Source of the DNA: Prorocentrum cordatum | Lineage: Eukaryota > Sar > Dinophyceae > Prorocentrales > Prorocentraceae | Direction of reading: 5' to 3' | NCBI GenBank assembly: GCA_963575745.1 | Contig: CAUYUJ010018726.1 | Coordinates: forward strand, 496,496 to 560,495 | Length of the DNA stretch: 64,000 bases | In this document: piece by piece, positions 10,040-19,512 of the stretch | Numbering within the stretch: position 1 is the first letter of the stretch | How the letters are laid out: every line of letters begins with the position of its first letter | Position numbers and translations under genes: made by a program | Notes under the pieces: generated by a model | The model's database searches: none | What the model was told of the DNA's origin: nothing | The model's input: the letters and a program-made list of their open reading frames with translations, nothing else

Positions 10040-11340
10040 TTTTCCCTCTCTCGATGCTCGAGGTGCCCGCCCGGCTTCCAGGCGGCTCGCGAGCAGTTCA
10101 GCGACGTCGGCAGCGACTTCAGCACAGTGCGGAGTTGGCGAATGACGCGACTTCATCTCTTAATGTTCTTGCTGGCCGCTCGGCTCGCGGGCCTGCCCAG
10201 GTCGACACTGCGGTCCAGTCGTTCGCCAAGGAGCACATCATGGACATGGGCGTCGCGCTGGGCCCCTCGCCTCGGGACGTCAGCACCCACGGGGGCCTCC
10301 ACGAGCTCTGTGGGGACGCCATCACGTATGGCGGATCTTCCCCGGTCGTACCCTACAACAAGGACCTCGTCTCCTGGCCCGAGACGGGCGCCGCGCCAGC
10401 CTCGCCGACCGCCGCGCTCGCCCCGGAGCACCACGCATGGTTGAGGATCTATTGGCCAACTCGCGTCGTAGCATCGATGGCGCTGACCGCCTTCGTAGGG
10501 AGCTGGGATTGGCGCGCCCATGCTCTGACCCCGCCTTCCGCACCTCCTCTCACTACTCTGGCTTCAACCAGCAGCTGTGCTCCCACGGCATGGCGCGCTT
10601 CGCTGCCGCTTCGGGTCGGCCGCCGACGCTCGGCGTTTTCTTGGTGGCGAAGAAGAGCGGCGCCCAGCGCATCATCTTCGACGCACGTTGGGCGAACCTG
10701 GACTTCATGCCGCCGCCCCGCGCGCAGTTGCCTACGGCGGCGGCCCTCAGTCGCCTTGAGACTGCCGAGTGCGACGTCTGCTACTTCTACGCGGGGGACA
10801 TCCAGAACGCCTTCTACGCCATCGCGATCCCCGACGAGCTCGGCGACGCCTTCAGGTTGGCCTCGGTGCGTGCCGAGGCGGCGGGCTGCCCGCTCGTCGA
10901 CGGCCACCAGTCGCGGCCCAGCGACCTGCTCACGCCGCACCTCGCCGCCCTCCCGATGGGGCGGAGCTGGGCCCTCCACCTCCGCTAGTTGGTTGTTGAA
11001 GGAGGGTGTCCGCCGCAGTGGTCTGCCTGGCGATCGACTCGTCAGTGACAGAGCCGCGGCCGCACCCTTGTCACTGGGTTCGCCGTTGGGAGCCGCCTAC
11101 GTGGACAACTTCCTGGTGATGGGTGGCCCCCGACACGCCGTTGCATCCACTGGTCAGCGCGTGGCCGACTCCTTCGCCGACTCGGGCTTCGTCGTGCATG
11201 AGGAGACGGGCGTGTCGACGCAGGTGCAGTTCGTGGGGCTGGAGCTGGACGGCGTCAGCCACACGGTGCGCGCGTCGCGCAAGCGGGTTTGACGCCTGAA
11301 GGCCGCCCTGGCCGAGCTCCTTGCCAAGGGGCGACGCAGG
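10040..11340 (+). pseudogene. Reverse transcriptase domain of the YR element
   Basis: The N-terminal extension is in frame 1 (GVALGPSP, SSPVVPYNKDLVSWPE; about 10042-10440). The fingers and first palm motifs are in frame 3 (10437-10980): VAKKSGAQRIIFDARWANLDF, then GDIQNAFYAIAIP carrying the first catalytic Asp (motif A), then LPMGRSWALH. A frameshift near 10980 returns to frame 1 with AYVDNFLVMG (motif C at 11098-11109), which reads VDN where most RTs have DD. A TGA at 11290-11292 follows RKRV, at a place where a Trp codon is plausible. It would copy element RNA in the cytoplasm or nucleus, but this copy cannot make a full product. Confidence 0.85.
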
Positions 11341-12240
11341 GGGGACGTCGTGGAGATCTTGATCGGCCACCTTACCTGGGTCATGCTGATCCAGCGCTGC
11401 TCGCTGTCCGCGCTGTCCGCCGTCTACGCCTTCGCGCGCTGCGGCAAGGGGCGCCTGGTGGAGCTGTGGCCCTCAGTGCGGCGCGAGCTGGTCGTGGTCA
11501 TGGGCTTGCTGCCGCTGCCGGTCGTCGACGCGGGCGCTCGATGGCACGACGTGGTCGCCGCCAGTGACGCCTCGCACTGGGGGTGCGGGGTCTGCCGCCG
11601 ACACTGCAAGCCCGCAGAGGCGGCCGCCTTCGGTCGCGTCGCCGAACGCTGGCGCTGCCGCGTCATTGGTGCCGCTGCCGCACGCGACCGCGCGTTCCTC
11701 GCGGAGGGCGCCCTGGCTGCTGGCGCTGGCGCCGGTGTCGAGTCCGAGTCCGCCGCCCAGGACGACGCGACCGGCTTCGCTGCAGGGCTGCTCCAGGCGC
11801 ACGCGGTGGCGGACTCCTTCGACCCGGTCGACGCCGACTTCATGGAGCCCGACCGCTGGCAGGTGGTTCAGAGCTTTCAATGGGGGGCTGACGCTAACAC
11901 CCTCCGTCTCGAGGGCTTGGCTCTCTCCTCGACTCTCCGACACCTGCTTCGTAGCCGCGCTGCTTTCGGCTGTCGGCTGCTCATCTTCGTCGACAACCTC
12001 GGGCTTGCTCTCGCTGTCGGCAAAGGGCGATCCGGGGCCTTCCAGATCCGAGACGTACTTCGAGAAATCTGCGCCCTGTCGTTGGCCTGCGGGGTTCGGC
12101 TCTCCGTCCGTTGGGCCCCGCCAGAGCGCAACCCATCGGGCTACCCCTCACGAGGTCGCCTCTACATCAAGCACACGGCCGAGCCGAAGACCGCCAGCCT
12201 TGCTGCTGATGCTGGGGCTGCTGATACTGCCGCCCATGCA
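11341..12240 (+). pseudogene. RNase H domain of the YR element
   Basis: Frame 1, continuous with the second RT segment after the TGA at 11290. Landmarks are VVAASDASHWGCGV (first Asp; about 11550-11590), a long Ala-rich spacer, then LLIFVDNLGLALAV (about 11983-12020) and RWAPPERNPSGYPSRG (about 12109-12150). This last motif is typical of the RNase H/recombinase junction in DIRS elements. RNase H removes the RNA strand of the RNA-DNA hybrid. The frame stays open to 12726, but meaningful homology moves to frame 2 somewhere in about 12180-12420. Confidence 0.8.
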
Positions 12241-13432
12241 CTGCCAGCCGCCCCCCCGTTTCCCGTCCTCGACCAGAGCGGAGCCTTGCACGACGCGGAC
12301 GCTGGTGCCAGAGGCCTCCGCGTGGCATGCGGGGCAGTCGAGGGTTCCGAGCGCTGTGCAGGCTGCTGCTCGCCGACGGTGCCTCCCGCTGCCGCCGTCG
12401 CCCTTCGCCCCCCCGGCCTTGGCCGAGCTGTCCTACCTGGAGGGGCGGTCAGCGGCGCCAGCGACTTACAAGGACTACCACCGCCGAGCCCTGACCTTCC
12501 TCAACTGGGTGACGGCGGTCCGCCTGGGCTGGCAGAGCTACGAGGAGCTGGACGTCTGCCCGGTGCTCTTCCTGGACAAGCTGTTCTTCGGGGGCTTCGC
12601 GGGCGACGACGCCAGCAAGCTGATCGCGGCGCTGAAGTTCTTCTACCCGGACCTGGGCCGCTGGGGAGCGGGCGCGCTTCCGCGGGCCTCGCGAGCGCTG
12701 GCGGGCTGGGGCAAGGTGGCGCCTAGAAAGAGCCGCATGCCCGTGCCCTGGGCCCTGCTGGCCCCAATCGTGGGCGTTCTCCTCCACAGGGGCTTGGTAG
12801 AGCACGCGGTGGCGGCTCTCATATCGTTCGTGGCGTACCTTCGGCCCGGCGAGTGCGACTCGCCCACGTCGCTCCAGCTGGTCGCCCCCGCAGAGGCGGC
12901 CGGAGGGGCCGCCAGCGTCTGGGGCCTGCTGCTGGCGCCAGTGGAGATGGGGTCCCCCAGCAAGACGAACACGTGGGACGACGCCGTGCTCCTGGACTCG
13001 CTGACGTTCCTGTATCCCTGCCTCCAGGCCTTGAAGTCGCGCGCGAGAGCGCCGACGGACCGCATCTGGAGCTTCCCGCAGGGGGACCTGTCAGCACGCC
13101 TCGCGGAGGCGGCAGCCGAGCTCCAGCTGACGGACCTGGGGATGACGGCGCACGGGCTGCGCCAGGGGGGAGCGTCCCACGACCTCCTCCATCGCCTCCG
13201 CACGCCGCTGGAGGTGAAGCTTCGGGGGCGCTGGGCATCGGACACAGCCCTGAAGCGCTGCGCCAAGCAGACGCGGGCTGTCTCGGAGCTGGCCAAAGCT
13301 CCCTCGACGGTGGTAGACTACGGCAACCGCGTCTCGGCGCAGCTCGGCGACACGTTCGCCGGAGTGGTCGGACCGCTGGCGCCGCCCGTGCAGGCGCCGC
13401 CCGTGCGAGCAGCCCAGGCGCGGCGCCGCTGA
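12240..13432 (+). pseudogene. Tyrosine recombinase with Cys at the expected catalytic Tyr position
   Basis: Frame 2, ending TGA 13430-13432. An N-terminal SAM-like segment (YLEGRSAAPATYKDYHRRAL...) is followed by the catalytic domain. Box I is AYLRPGEC (Arg at 12842-12844); box II is AHGLRQGG with His-x-x-Arg (His at 13151-13153); then RGRW and SDTALKRCAKQ. In tyrosine recombinases the nucleophilic Tyr follows the GRW segment by about ten residues. Here that place appears to be Cys (TGC 13259-13261), one base from TAC. The enzyme would join circular cDNA to a target without target-site duplication. With Cys it should be inactive unless another Tyr serves. It is shifted relative to RNase H by a frameshift. 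Confidence 0.85.
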
Positions 13433-13479
13433 CTGACCGCCAAGTGCGTGCTCGCCTGCGCTCTCTGCTCCGTGCTGCC

Positions 13480-14262
13480 ATGGCTGCTACCAGTCGCAAT
13501 CGCAGACAGATTTTCCTGGAGCTTTTCGCTGGATCCGAGGGGCTCAGCCGAGGGATGAAAAATCTGGGTTAAGGAGTGATCGCGGCGGACTTTGTTTCGA
13601 GGCCCTGGTTCGATCTGGATCGACCGGTTATCCGGCGTACCATCCTCGGCTGGGTCTCTTCGGGCGTAGTTTTGGCTGTGTGGCTCGGCACGCCATGCAA
13701 CAGTTCGTCTCAAGCTAGGCGCGGCCCTCCAGACAGCAGTTGGTGCAGAATCCGCTCGCCAGAAGCCATATGGGGTCTTCAAGGTTTGACGGGCCGTGCC
13801 GCCGAAGCGGCGACTCGAGGGAATAGCCAATTCCTCTTTTCTTTGAAAGTCACTCGGGCGTGCAATCGCCACGGGATTCCCGGCCTCCTCGAGAACCCCG
13901 CCTCTTCCTTCCTCTGGTCCGCTCCCCCGCTCGTTAGACTCTCCTCTCTTCCCTCGTCTCAGAGCCTCGTGTTTGATTTCAGTGGATGTGAGAGCCGCTG
14001 GCGTAAACGAACTCGTGTCCAAGCTTGGGGGAGCGGTTTCAAAGTTAAGCTGCCTCGCCTTTGTAACGCCCGTGGCGGCCGTTGTGTACATTCTTGCAAA
14101 CACCACATCATTTTGACAGGGAGAGACCCGTCTTCGGGCAAACTCTGGACCCAGGTCGCCCAAAGCTACCCTCGTCGAGTGGCCTCGACTTTTGCCGCTG
14201 CAGTAATGAACTGTGTTCAAAGACTTCATTTAGCGCGCCTGCAGCGTCTTAAATCGTTCTAA
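13480..14262 (+). pseudogene. C5-methyltransferase-like ORF of the YR element
   Basis: ATG 13480 opens MAATSRNRRQIFLELFAGSE, a FxELFAGSG-like SAM-binding motif I. Later in the same frame come WLGTPCNSS (Pro-Cys, Cys at 13696-13698; compare the PC loop of cytosine-C5 MTases) and LLENPASS (ENP at 13891-13899; compare ENV). WRKRTRV follows, then a Cys-rich end (about residues 185-215). A TAA at 13570-13572 interrupts after NLG. About 260 codons, ending TAA 14260-14262. DIRS-type elements are known to carry methyltransferase-like ORFs. It probably acts on DNA, but the substrate is unknown and the assignment to the C5 type is inference from these motifs. Confidence 0.65.
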
Positions 14263-14317
14263 CAGTTTTATCTGCCATTTGGGCCAGAAGCCTTCTCGGG
14301 ACTTGGGGTCCCTTTCT

Positions 14318-14474
14318 TCCCCTCCGCTCCTGGTCGGTGGTGGTGTCCTCCTGCCTGGTCCTCCTCCTCCTCCGCCGCCGGCTGTCCCCCGGCACGAGCC
14401 GGCCCGTCGTCGTGTGCAGTCTGCCTGGCATGCGAACACAAAACAGATCTGTGGCTTGGTTGGAGCGCTGGATG
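14318..14474 (+). repeat. Split direct repeat B1
   Basis: 157 bp ending ...GGTTGGAGCGCTGGATG. It matches B2 (14593-14749) without gaps and with 3 mismatches by hand count. Its 3' end abuts and shares GATG with A2, recreating the circle junction expected for this element class. Confidence 0.92.
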
Positions 14475-14571
14475 GCCGTTCTTTGAGCTTCAATCCAGAA
14501 GCAAAATGAGAGCCGCCGAATGTCGTTTGTCACTGGCACTCACATTTGTGGCTCCATAGCCTTTTCTCTCG
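14471..14571 (+). repeat. Split direct repeat A2
   Basis: Internal copy of the left terminus (8079-8179), about 95% identical, lying between B1 and B2. Confidence 0.93.
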
Positions 14572-14592
14572 CCCGCCCTCCCTTCCCTTCGT

Positions 14593-14742
14593 TCCCCTCC
14601 GCTCCTGGTCGGTGGTGGTGTCCTCCTGCCTGGTCCTCCTCCTCCTCCGCCGCTGGCTGTCCCCTGGCACGAGCCGGCCCGTCGTCGTGTGCAGTCTGCC
14701 TGGCCTGCGAACACAAAACAGATCTGTGGCTTGGTTGGAGCG

Positions 14743-14749
<7 letters not shown>
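14593..14749 (+). repeat. Split direct repeat B2 (right terminus)
   Basis: 157-bp copy of B1. It ends ...GAGCGCTG and passes straight into GATGATGATG, so the exact right end cannot be placed within the shared GAT triplet. Confidence 0.92.
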
Positions 14750-14775
<26 letters not shown>

Positions 14776-14776
14776 A

Positions 14777-14815
<39 letters not shown>

Positions 14816-14990
14816 GTGATGGTGATGGTGATGGCGATGGCGATGGCGATGGCGATGGCGATGGTGATGGTGATGATGCTGGTGATGATAATGATGGCGA
14901 AGTCGAAGGTGATGACGAGTATGATGATGAGGATGATGATGATGATGAACATGATGATTATGATGATGGTGACGAGGATGAGGAGGAGAA
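14745..14990 (+). repeat. GAT microsatellite flanking the retroelement on the right
   Basis: Near-perfect GATGATGAT (14745-14813), then GGTGAT/GGCGAT variants and GAGGAT. Same triplet and strand as the left flank (7720-8081). Confidence 0.93.
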
Positions 14991-16883
14991 GGAACACGAG
15001 GAGCAGGATGGGGCGGAGGAGGATGAGGAGAGCGGAGCGTGGAGCGGGCGTGGTGAGGCAGCGGGTCATTGGGGGGCTCTCGGAATGTGGCGACGAGGCC
15101 GGGCGCAGAAGGTGGCCGGATACTGCGAAGGATGGTGGCCATGACGACAGCTGTGGTCGTGCGGTGGCGAGCTCAGAGAGCGGTGCGACACGAGAAGTTA
15201 ATGCCTCGATTGCGATGAGGGCGGGGGAGACGGGGGGCAGGGTGGCACGTCGCCCGCCAGCACAAACAGCTGTGATAATCACGGGATCTCAGTGACCATC
15301 AGAGGAAGGCGTCTTCCTCCGCTCGCTTTCCTCCTTTGTCTCCTGCCACCCGTGGCCCTCCTTCCCCTTGCCCTTCCTGTTCATGGTTCCTTTCTGCCGT
15401 CTTAGCTCTAACCTCACCGTTGCACACGGTCAACAGTGATGGCCGCTGTCGTCCTGTAGCCCAGTGGTGTCGGCACATGCCCGAGGGAGTCGCCATCATG
15501 TCAAGAAGAGGCAGATCCATTGGCAACTCTGGCACCGCAGCCCGGGAGCCTTGGGTGGGCGGGTGCGCTGTCGGGCCAGGCCGTGCCACGACCCCCACCC
15601 CCCACGATGAGGGGAGCGGGGAGAGGGCGAGGGGCGGGAGGGCCACGTGTCGGAGGAGGAAGTTTGCCGACCCCGCTGCCCGTCCCTCGCCGCCACGGCC
15701 GGGTTCGCCTCGAGATCCTGGTGGGGCGCCAGGGGGGCGTCCGAGTCCAGCCTGCGCTGCTCCAACTCCCGCGCGGGCTTGGAACGAGGTTGGGGTTGCT
15801 CCGTTGAGAGGGCGAGGGGATGTGACCGTCCTTCAGTCCTCTAAGCCTGACCCTCTCTCCTCCTCCTTCTCCTCCTCATTCTTCTCCTCCTCCTCCTTCT
15901 CCTCGTCCTCGTCCTCCTCCTCCTCCCCGCGCTCTCCCGCCCTTGCCCAGGTTCACTGGCCCGTGCTATTGCGGAGGGGGGGCCGTCTGCAAGTCTGCCC
16001 TCTCTCGCCGTTGCCTGTTTGCGCCCTCCCTTTCTGGGCTCGTCTTCCCAGCGACGGCGCGGTGTGGAGGTGGTCCTTGAGCGAGGGGAACTTCGAGGCG
16101 TGGCGTGGCTGGCCGCAGCTTCTCATCGAGCCCTCGGCGGGGCTGTGGGTAGGAGGATGGAGGGGCGAACCAGGGATATTAGCCATGCGATGCGCTCCAG
16201 ATTGGGCCTCGCCTTGGAGGAATCGAAAGGTTGACGTTTCTTCCTCGGCGGAAGGCGGCGGAATGCTGACAGAAGGCGGCGGACGTAGAGCGGGGACGGC
16301 TTCGCCAGCGGAAGCCGACGGAAGCTCGGCGGAAGGCGGAAGCAAAACCAGCCCCATAAGAGATGCAAACTTTTCGGCTCAGGGTCTGCTGACCCCGCCA
16401 CACGTGGGTCACAGATTTTTGGGGCGATTGTTGAGCGCGGTGCCGCTCCTCCCGCCAGCAGGAGGTGATGTGCCACGACACACGCCGCACAGTACCTGCT
16501 TCAGTGCTAGATTGTTCAAGGCGGGACCATCAACGATCACATATCGTTCGATTGCACGAAGGGGAAGCTGCAGACCATCGAGGACGCATAGTCGGACGAA
16601 GACAGTACTGAGGAGCACGCACGAAGCACCGAGCCAACAAGGTAGCCAAGCGATCCTACTAGCCATGACTTGCCCTCGACCTGCACCGCGGCACTCTGGG
16701 TCGCTTCTAATACGTCTCGCTGCCCCGTCCCGCTCGTCCTCCTTGTCCTCCTTGTCCTGGTAGTTCTCCCCCTTTTCCTCCCCCCCCTCCTCCTCCTCCT
16801 CCTCCTCCTCCTCCTCCTCCTCCTCCTCCTCCTCCTCCTCCTCCTCCTCCTCCTCCTCCCTCCGTCCCTCTCCTCTGTCTCCG
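14991..16883. other. No supportable gene; several low-complexity tracts
   Basis: Long frames (for example 15336-16763 +) lack domains and cross low-complexity DNA. Visible tracts are TCC/CTC at 15855-15935, a short GGAAGGCGGCGGA-like tandem at 16235-16345, and a pure TCC microsatellite at about 16783-16862 that runs towards the LINE 5' end. Confidence 0.55.
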
Positions 16884-16905
16884 TCCCTAGCCGTTCTGGC
16901 GCAGG
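16884..16905 (+). other. Degenerate spliced-leader-like sequence at the LINE 5' end
   Basis: 17 of 22 positions match DinoSL (TCCCTAGCCGTTCTGGCGCA plus GG). It follows a TCC microsatellite and precedes the ORF1 start by about 95 bp. That is the place expected if the element was reverse-transcribed from a trans-spliced mRNA. Too diverged to be certain. Confidence 0.45.
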
Positions 16906-17000
16906 TGAGCGCTTGCGGATTCTCTCTTCGGAACGGCAAGGAATCCGCGGGTCAATTTTGGCTTCACAACTTTCTCGTCCATCTTTCTCCAGTCAGACTG

Positions 17001-18296
17001 ATGTCCCATGGCCCCTGCAAGGGCGGCGGCGGCGGCGGGCAGGGCATCCCTCCTCTGTGGCGCGGCGGCGGCTCCCAGGGCTGGCAGCGGCAGGACTGGA
17101 TCTACTACGACTACGGAGGCGCCCAGTGGTCTGGCGGTAAGGGCTACGGCACGGCTGGCAGGAGCGACTGCTGGAAGTGCGTGGCATGCGGGTGCGGCAA
17201 GACCACCGTCTGGGCGACTCACTGCAAGCACTGCGGTGCACCGAGGCAGGCCCCTACAGTCGGCCACCATGCTCCTCCTCGCGGTGTGTGGTCTCATCAG
17301 CAGAATTTGCCTCGTGCGCCTGGATCTCACCCCCAGCTGCCCTCCCGCCTGGACCTCAGCTTGGCAGCGCAGCGCATGGCACAGGCAGCGGCAGCCGAGG
17401 GCAGGATGTTCCTTTGGACGCAAAAGGGCTCCAGATGCTGGTTGCACTGTCGCGCCGCGCAGGTGACCAAGCCACAGCTGCCAAGTACCAGGGCCAGCTG
17501 GGCTATGGCTGCGGCCGCAAAGCCGCCGCCAAAGGCCCTGCAGGACCAGGTCAGCGACCTGCATCACCGCATCAAGAAGCTCGACGGCAGGCTCGTGGCC
17601 GAACTGGCGAAGCTGGCGCGATGGCAGGATGGCATCAGGGCTCAGGAGATACTCATCCATGATTTGTCGGAGCAGTCTGAGGCCATGGTCACAGAACATC
17701 GGCAACTGGTTGCACAGCTACACAGTGCAGTGGTTCCTCCCTCGGCCGACACCGAGCCCACGCCTGGGCCCACCTTGTCACTTCGAGACCTCGTGGACGG
17801 GCGAGTATCCAACATCGTCATCGACGACGGGGGCCTCTTCTCAGTCGATGCTGACGGCATTGAGGACTCAGATCTACAAGAGGTGGAACGGCGTCGGGCA
17901 GATTTCAAGGGGCATATCGGCAAGGCAGCCAAGGCCCTCTTCGCCGAAGCGATGGAGCGTGCGGCAGTCGCCACAGCCGAGCACGACGGGTACCTCAAGC
18001 GCATGGCCACCGAGCGCAGGAAGGGCTGCGATGGAGCCGTGTCGGCTGGAGGCGGAGCTCGTGAAGGGGGCGCTGAAGCAGCTGAGTCACATGCTGGCGG
18101 CGCCTGTGGCAGCGGCGACGCGACGACCAGCGACGTCAGCCAGCCCGCCGCCCAAGTCAGCCGAGTTCGTGAACAGGCGGCACGCGTTGCTGAGCGAGTT
18201 CAGCAGCAGCAGGCGGCGACTGATAGCAGCGGCACGGGTGAGCGGCACAGTGAGCAGCACAATCAGAGCCCCCCTGACGGTCAGCAGCAGGCCTGA
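17001..18296 (+). pseudogene. LINE ORF1: zinc finger plus coiled-coil RNA-binding protein
   Basis: From ATG 17001 (MSHGPCKGGGGGGQG) to TGA 18296. A Gly/Tyr/Trp-rich N-terminus precedes a compact Cys-rich motif, CWKCVACGCGKTT...HCKHCG (about residues 57-80), resembling a RanBP2-like or CxxC zinc ribbon. The stretch 17400-17470 reads more sensibly in another frame (LQMLVALSRRAGDQATAAKY), so a pair of compensating frameshifts is likely. A helical, coiled-coil-prone segment follows (LQDQVSDLHHRIKKLDGRL and onward), then an acidic region and a Gln/Ala-rich C-terminus. It probably coats LINE RNA. The start was chosen because it gives the Gly-rich N-terminus just downstream of the leader-like sequence. 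Confidence 0.65.
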
Positions 18297-18327
18297 AGGG
18301 GGGAGAGTTAACTTTTCTATGCTTGCA

Positions 18328-18342
18328 ACACCTGACAGGTGT
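18328..18342. repeat. Perfect short inverted repeat between LINE ORF1 and ORF2
   Basis: ACACCTG-A-CAGGTGT, 7-bp arms with a 1-bp centre, 32 bp after the ORF1 stop. It could be a small hairpin in the intercistronic RNA; the short length allows chance. Confidence 0.4.
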
Positions 18343-18499
18343 GACAGTTCGGTTTTTTCGGATGGAGGTCGACAGCGTGCGCAGGCTGTCAGGACCCCTC
18401 CTCATCGTGCCCAACTTCTTCCCGTTTCGCCTCGAACTATTTGTCACAACGCGCCAGCTAGGGGGTGTATCCCTTCGGAGCCAGGGCACTCGTGCGCTT

Positions 18500-19512
18500 C
18501 TCTTGGAGGCCCCTCTTTGCCACCGCCACCTCCAGGCTACCAGTCGTTCCGTCTCAGGGTCGTGTCGATCAATGGTAATGCCTGGGGCTCGGTGAAGGAG
18601 TGGCTCCCCAGCGTAGATGCTGAAGTCCTCCTAGTCCAAGAGCACAAGCTTTTGACTCACGAGGCTTTGGATAGAGCTTCCTCTGTGTGTCTCGGCCTCG
18701 GTTTCAAATCGTTTTCGATCCCTGGCACGACTGGGCCTGAAGGCGGCCCTTCGGCTGGAGTATCTGTCCCGTGTCGCGCGAATCTTGGGCTTCATCAGGC
18801 GCCCTCGGGGCTCGAGCTGGCTCCTCGTAGGGCCATCGCGGCCTTGGTTCACGCGCCCCAAGGGGATGTGTTTCAAGTCTGTTCGGTGTACATGCGCGAC
18901 TCGGAAGGGCTCCCGGAAGCTAACCTCGAGATACTGTCGGCGATAGGGGCGGAAGGGTCCACCCGCGGGAAACCATTCCTAGTCGGGGGGGATTGGAACA
19001 TGGAGCCCTCCGAACTCGCCAAGTCCCATTTCGCGAGCACCCTGGCTGGTCAAGTCATCGACCCCAACAAGCCTGCATGCCACGCTGGCGCGGGCAAAGT
19101 TTACGACTACTTCGTTGCATCTGCTGGGCTCTCCAAGGGCGCCGCCGAAGTTCGCGTACTCGAGGACGCTGGCTTCTTCCCCCACAGCCCAGTCTGCCTC
19201 GACTTCCATGCAGGACTGGCCCAGATGCACTACCTCGCATTCAGACGCCCGCCTCCTCTCCCATCGGAAGTGCCGTACGGCCCCCAGCCTGAGCCGATGG
19301 GCTTTATGCGCGTGCATGCCCAGCTGGACGCGGCGTTCATTCGTGCGAAGCGAGGGGGCGATGGGGTCATGACTTCTCGCCTATTTCGTGAAGCTTACGC
19401 ATCTTGGGCGGGCCTTGCTGAACGGGAACTCTCAAGGGCTTTCGGGGTTCAGCTTCCAGTTTTGGGGTCTATGGGGCAAGGGGCCCAAGACTCATTGGAG
19501 GCCGATCCTTAG
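18500..19512 (+). pseudogene. LINE ORF2, N-terminal apurinic-like endonuclease domain
   Basis: Frame 1. The domain begins FRLRVVSINGNAW (Asn motif, about 18545) and continues through LLVQEHKL (catalytic Glu), VCSVYMRDSEG, LVGGDWNMEP (Asp/Asn), KVYDYFVAS and FFPHSPVCLDF (catalytic His). These are the landmarks of APE-type endonucleases, which nick target DNA to prime reverse transcription. All expected catalytic residues look present. The frame ends at TAG 19510-19512; sequence similar to the ORF2 linker continues in frame 2 from about 19388, so a frameshift in roughly 19390-19500 separates it from RT. Confidence 0.85.

Larger units (their letters stand above)
8079..14749 (+). mobile_element. 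Tyrosine-recombinase (DIRS-order, Ngaro/PAT-like) retrotransposon
   Basis: About 6.7 kb. Terminal layout is A1 (8079-8179) - internal ORFs - B1 (14318-14474) - A2 (14471-14571) - B2 (14593-14749), the split-direct-repeat arrangement known from Ngaro/PAT-type elements. Coding order is leader ORF, gag-like, RT, RNase H, tyrosine recombinase, methyltransferase-like, matching the DIRS order. There is no LTR, integrase or target-site duplication, and GAT repeats flank both ends. The ORFs carry at least four frameshifts and three in-frame stops, so this copy is inactive. The A and B repeat pairs are still about 95% and 98% identical, so insertion may be fairly recent or the repeats have been homogenised. 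Confidence 0.9.

Noticed and set aside
15336-16763. 475-codon + frame
   Set aside because: No domain, uneven composition, spans several short tandem and pyrimidine tracts; overlapping minus frames are equally open.
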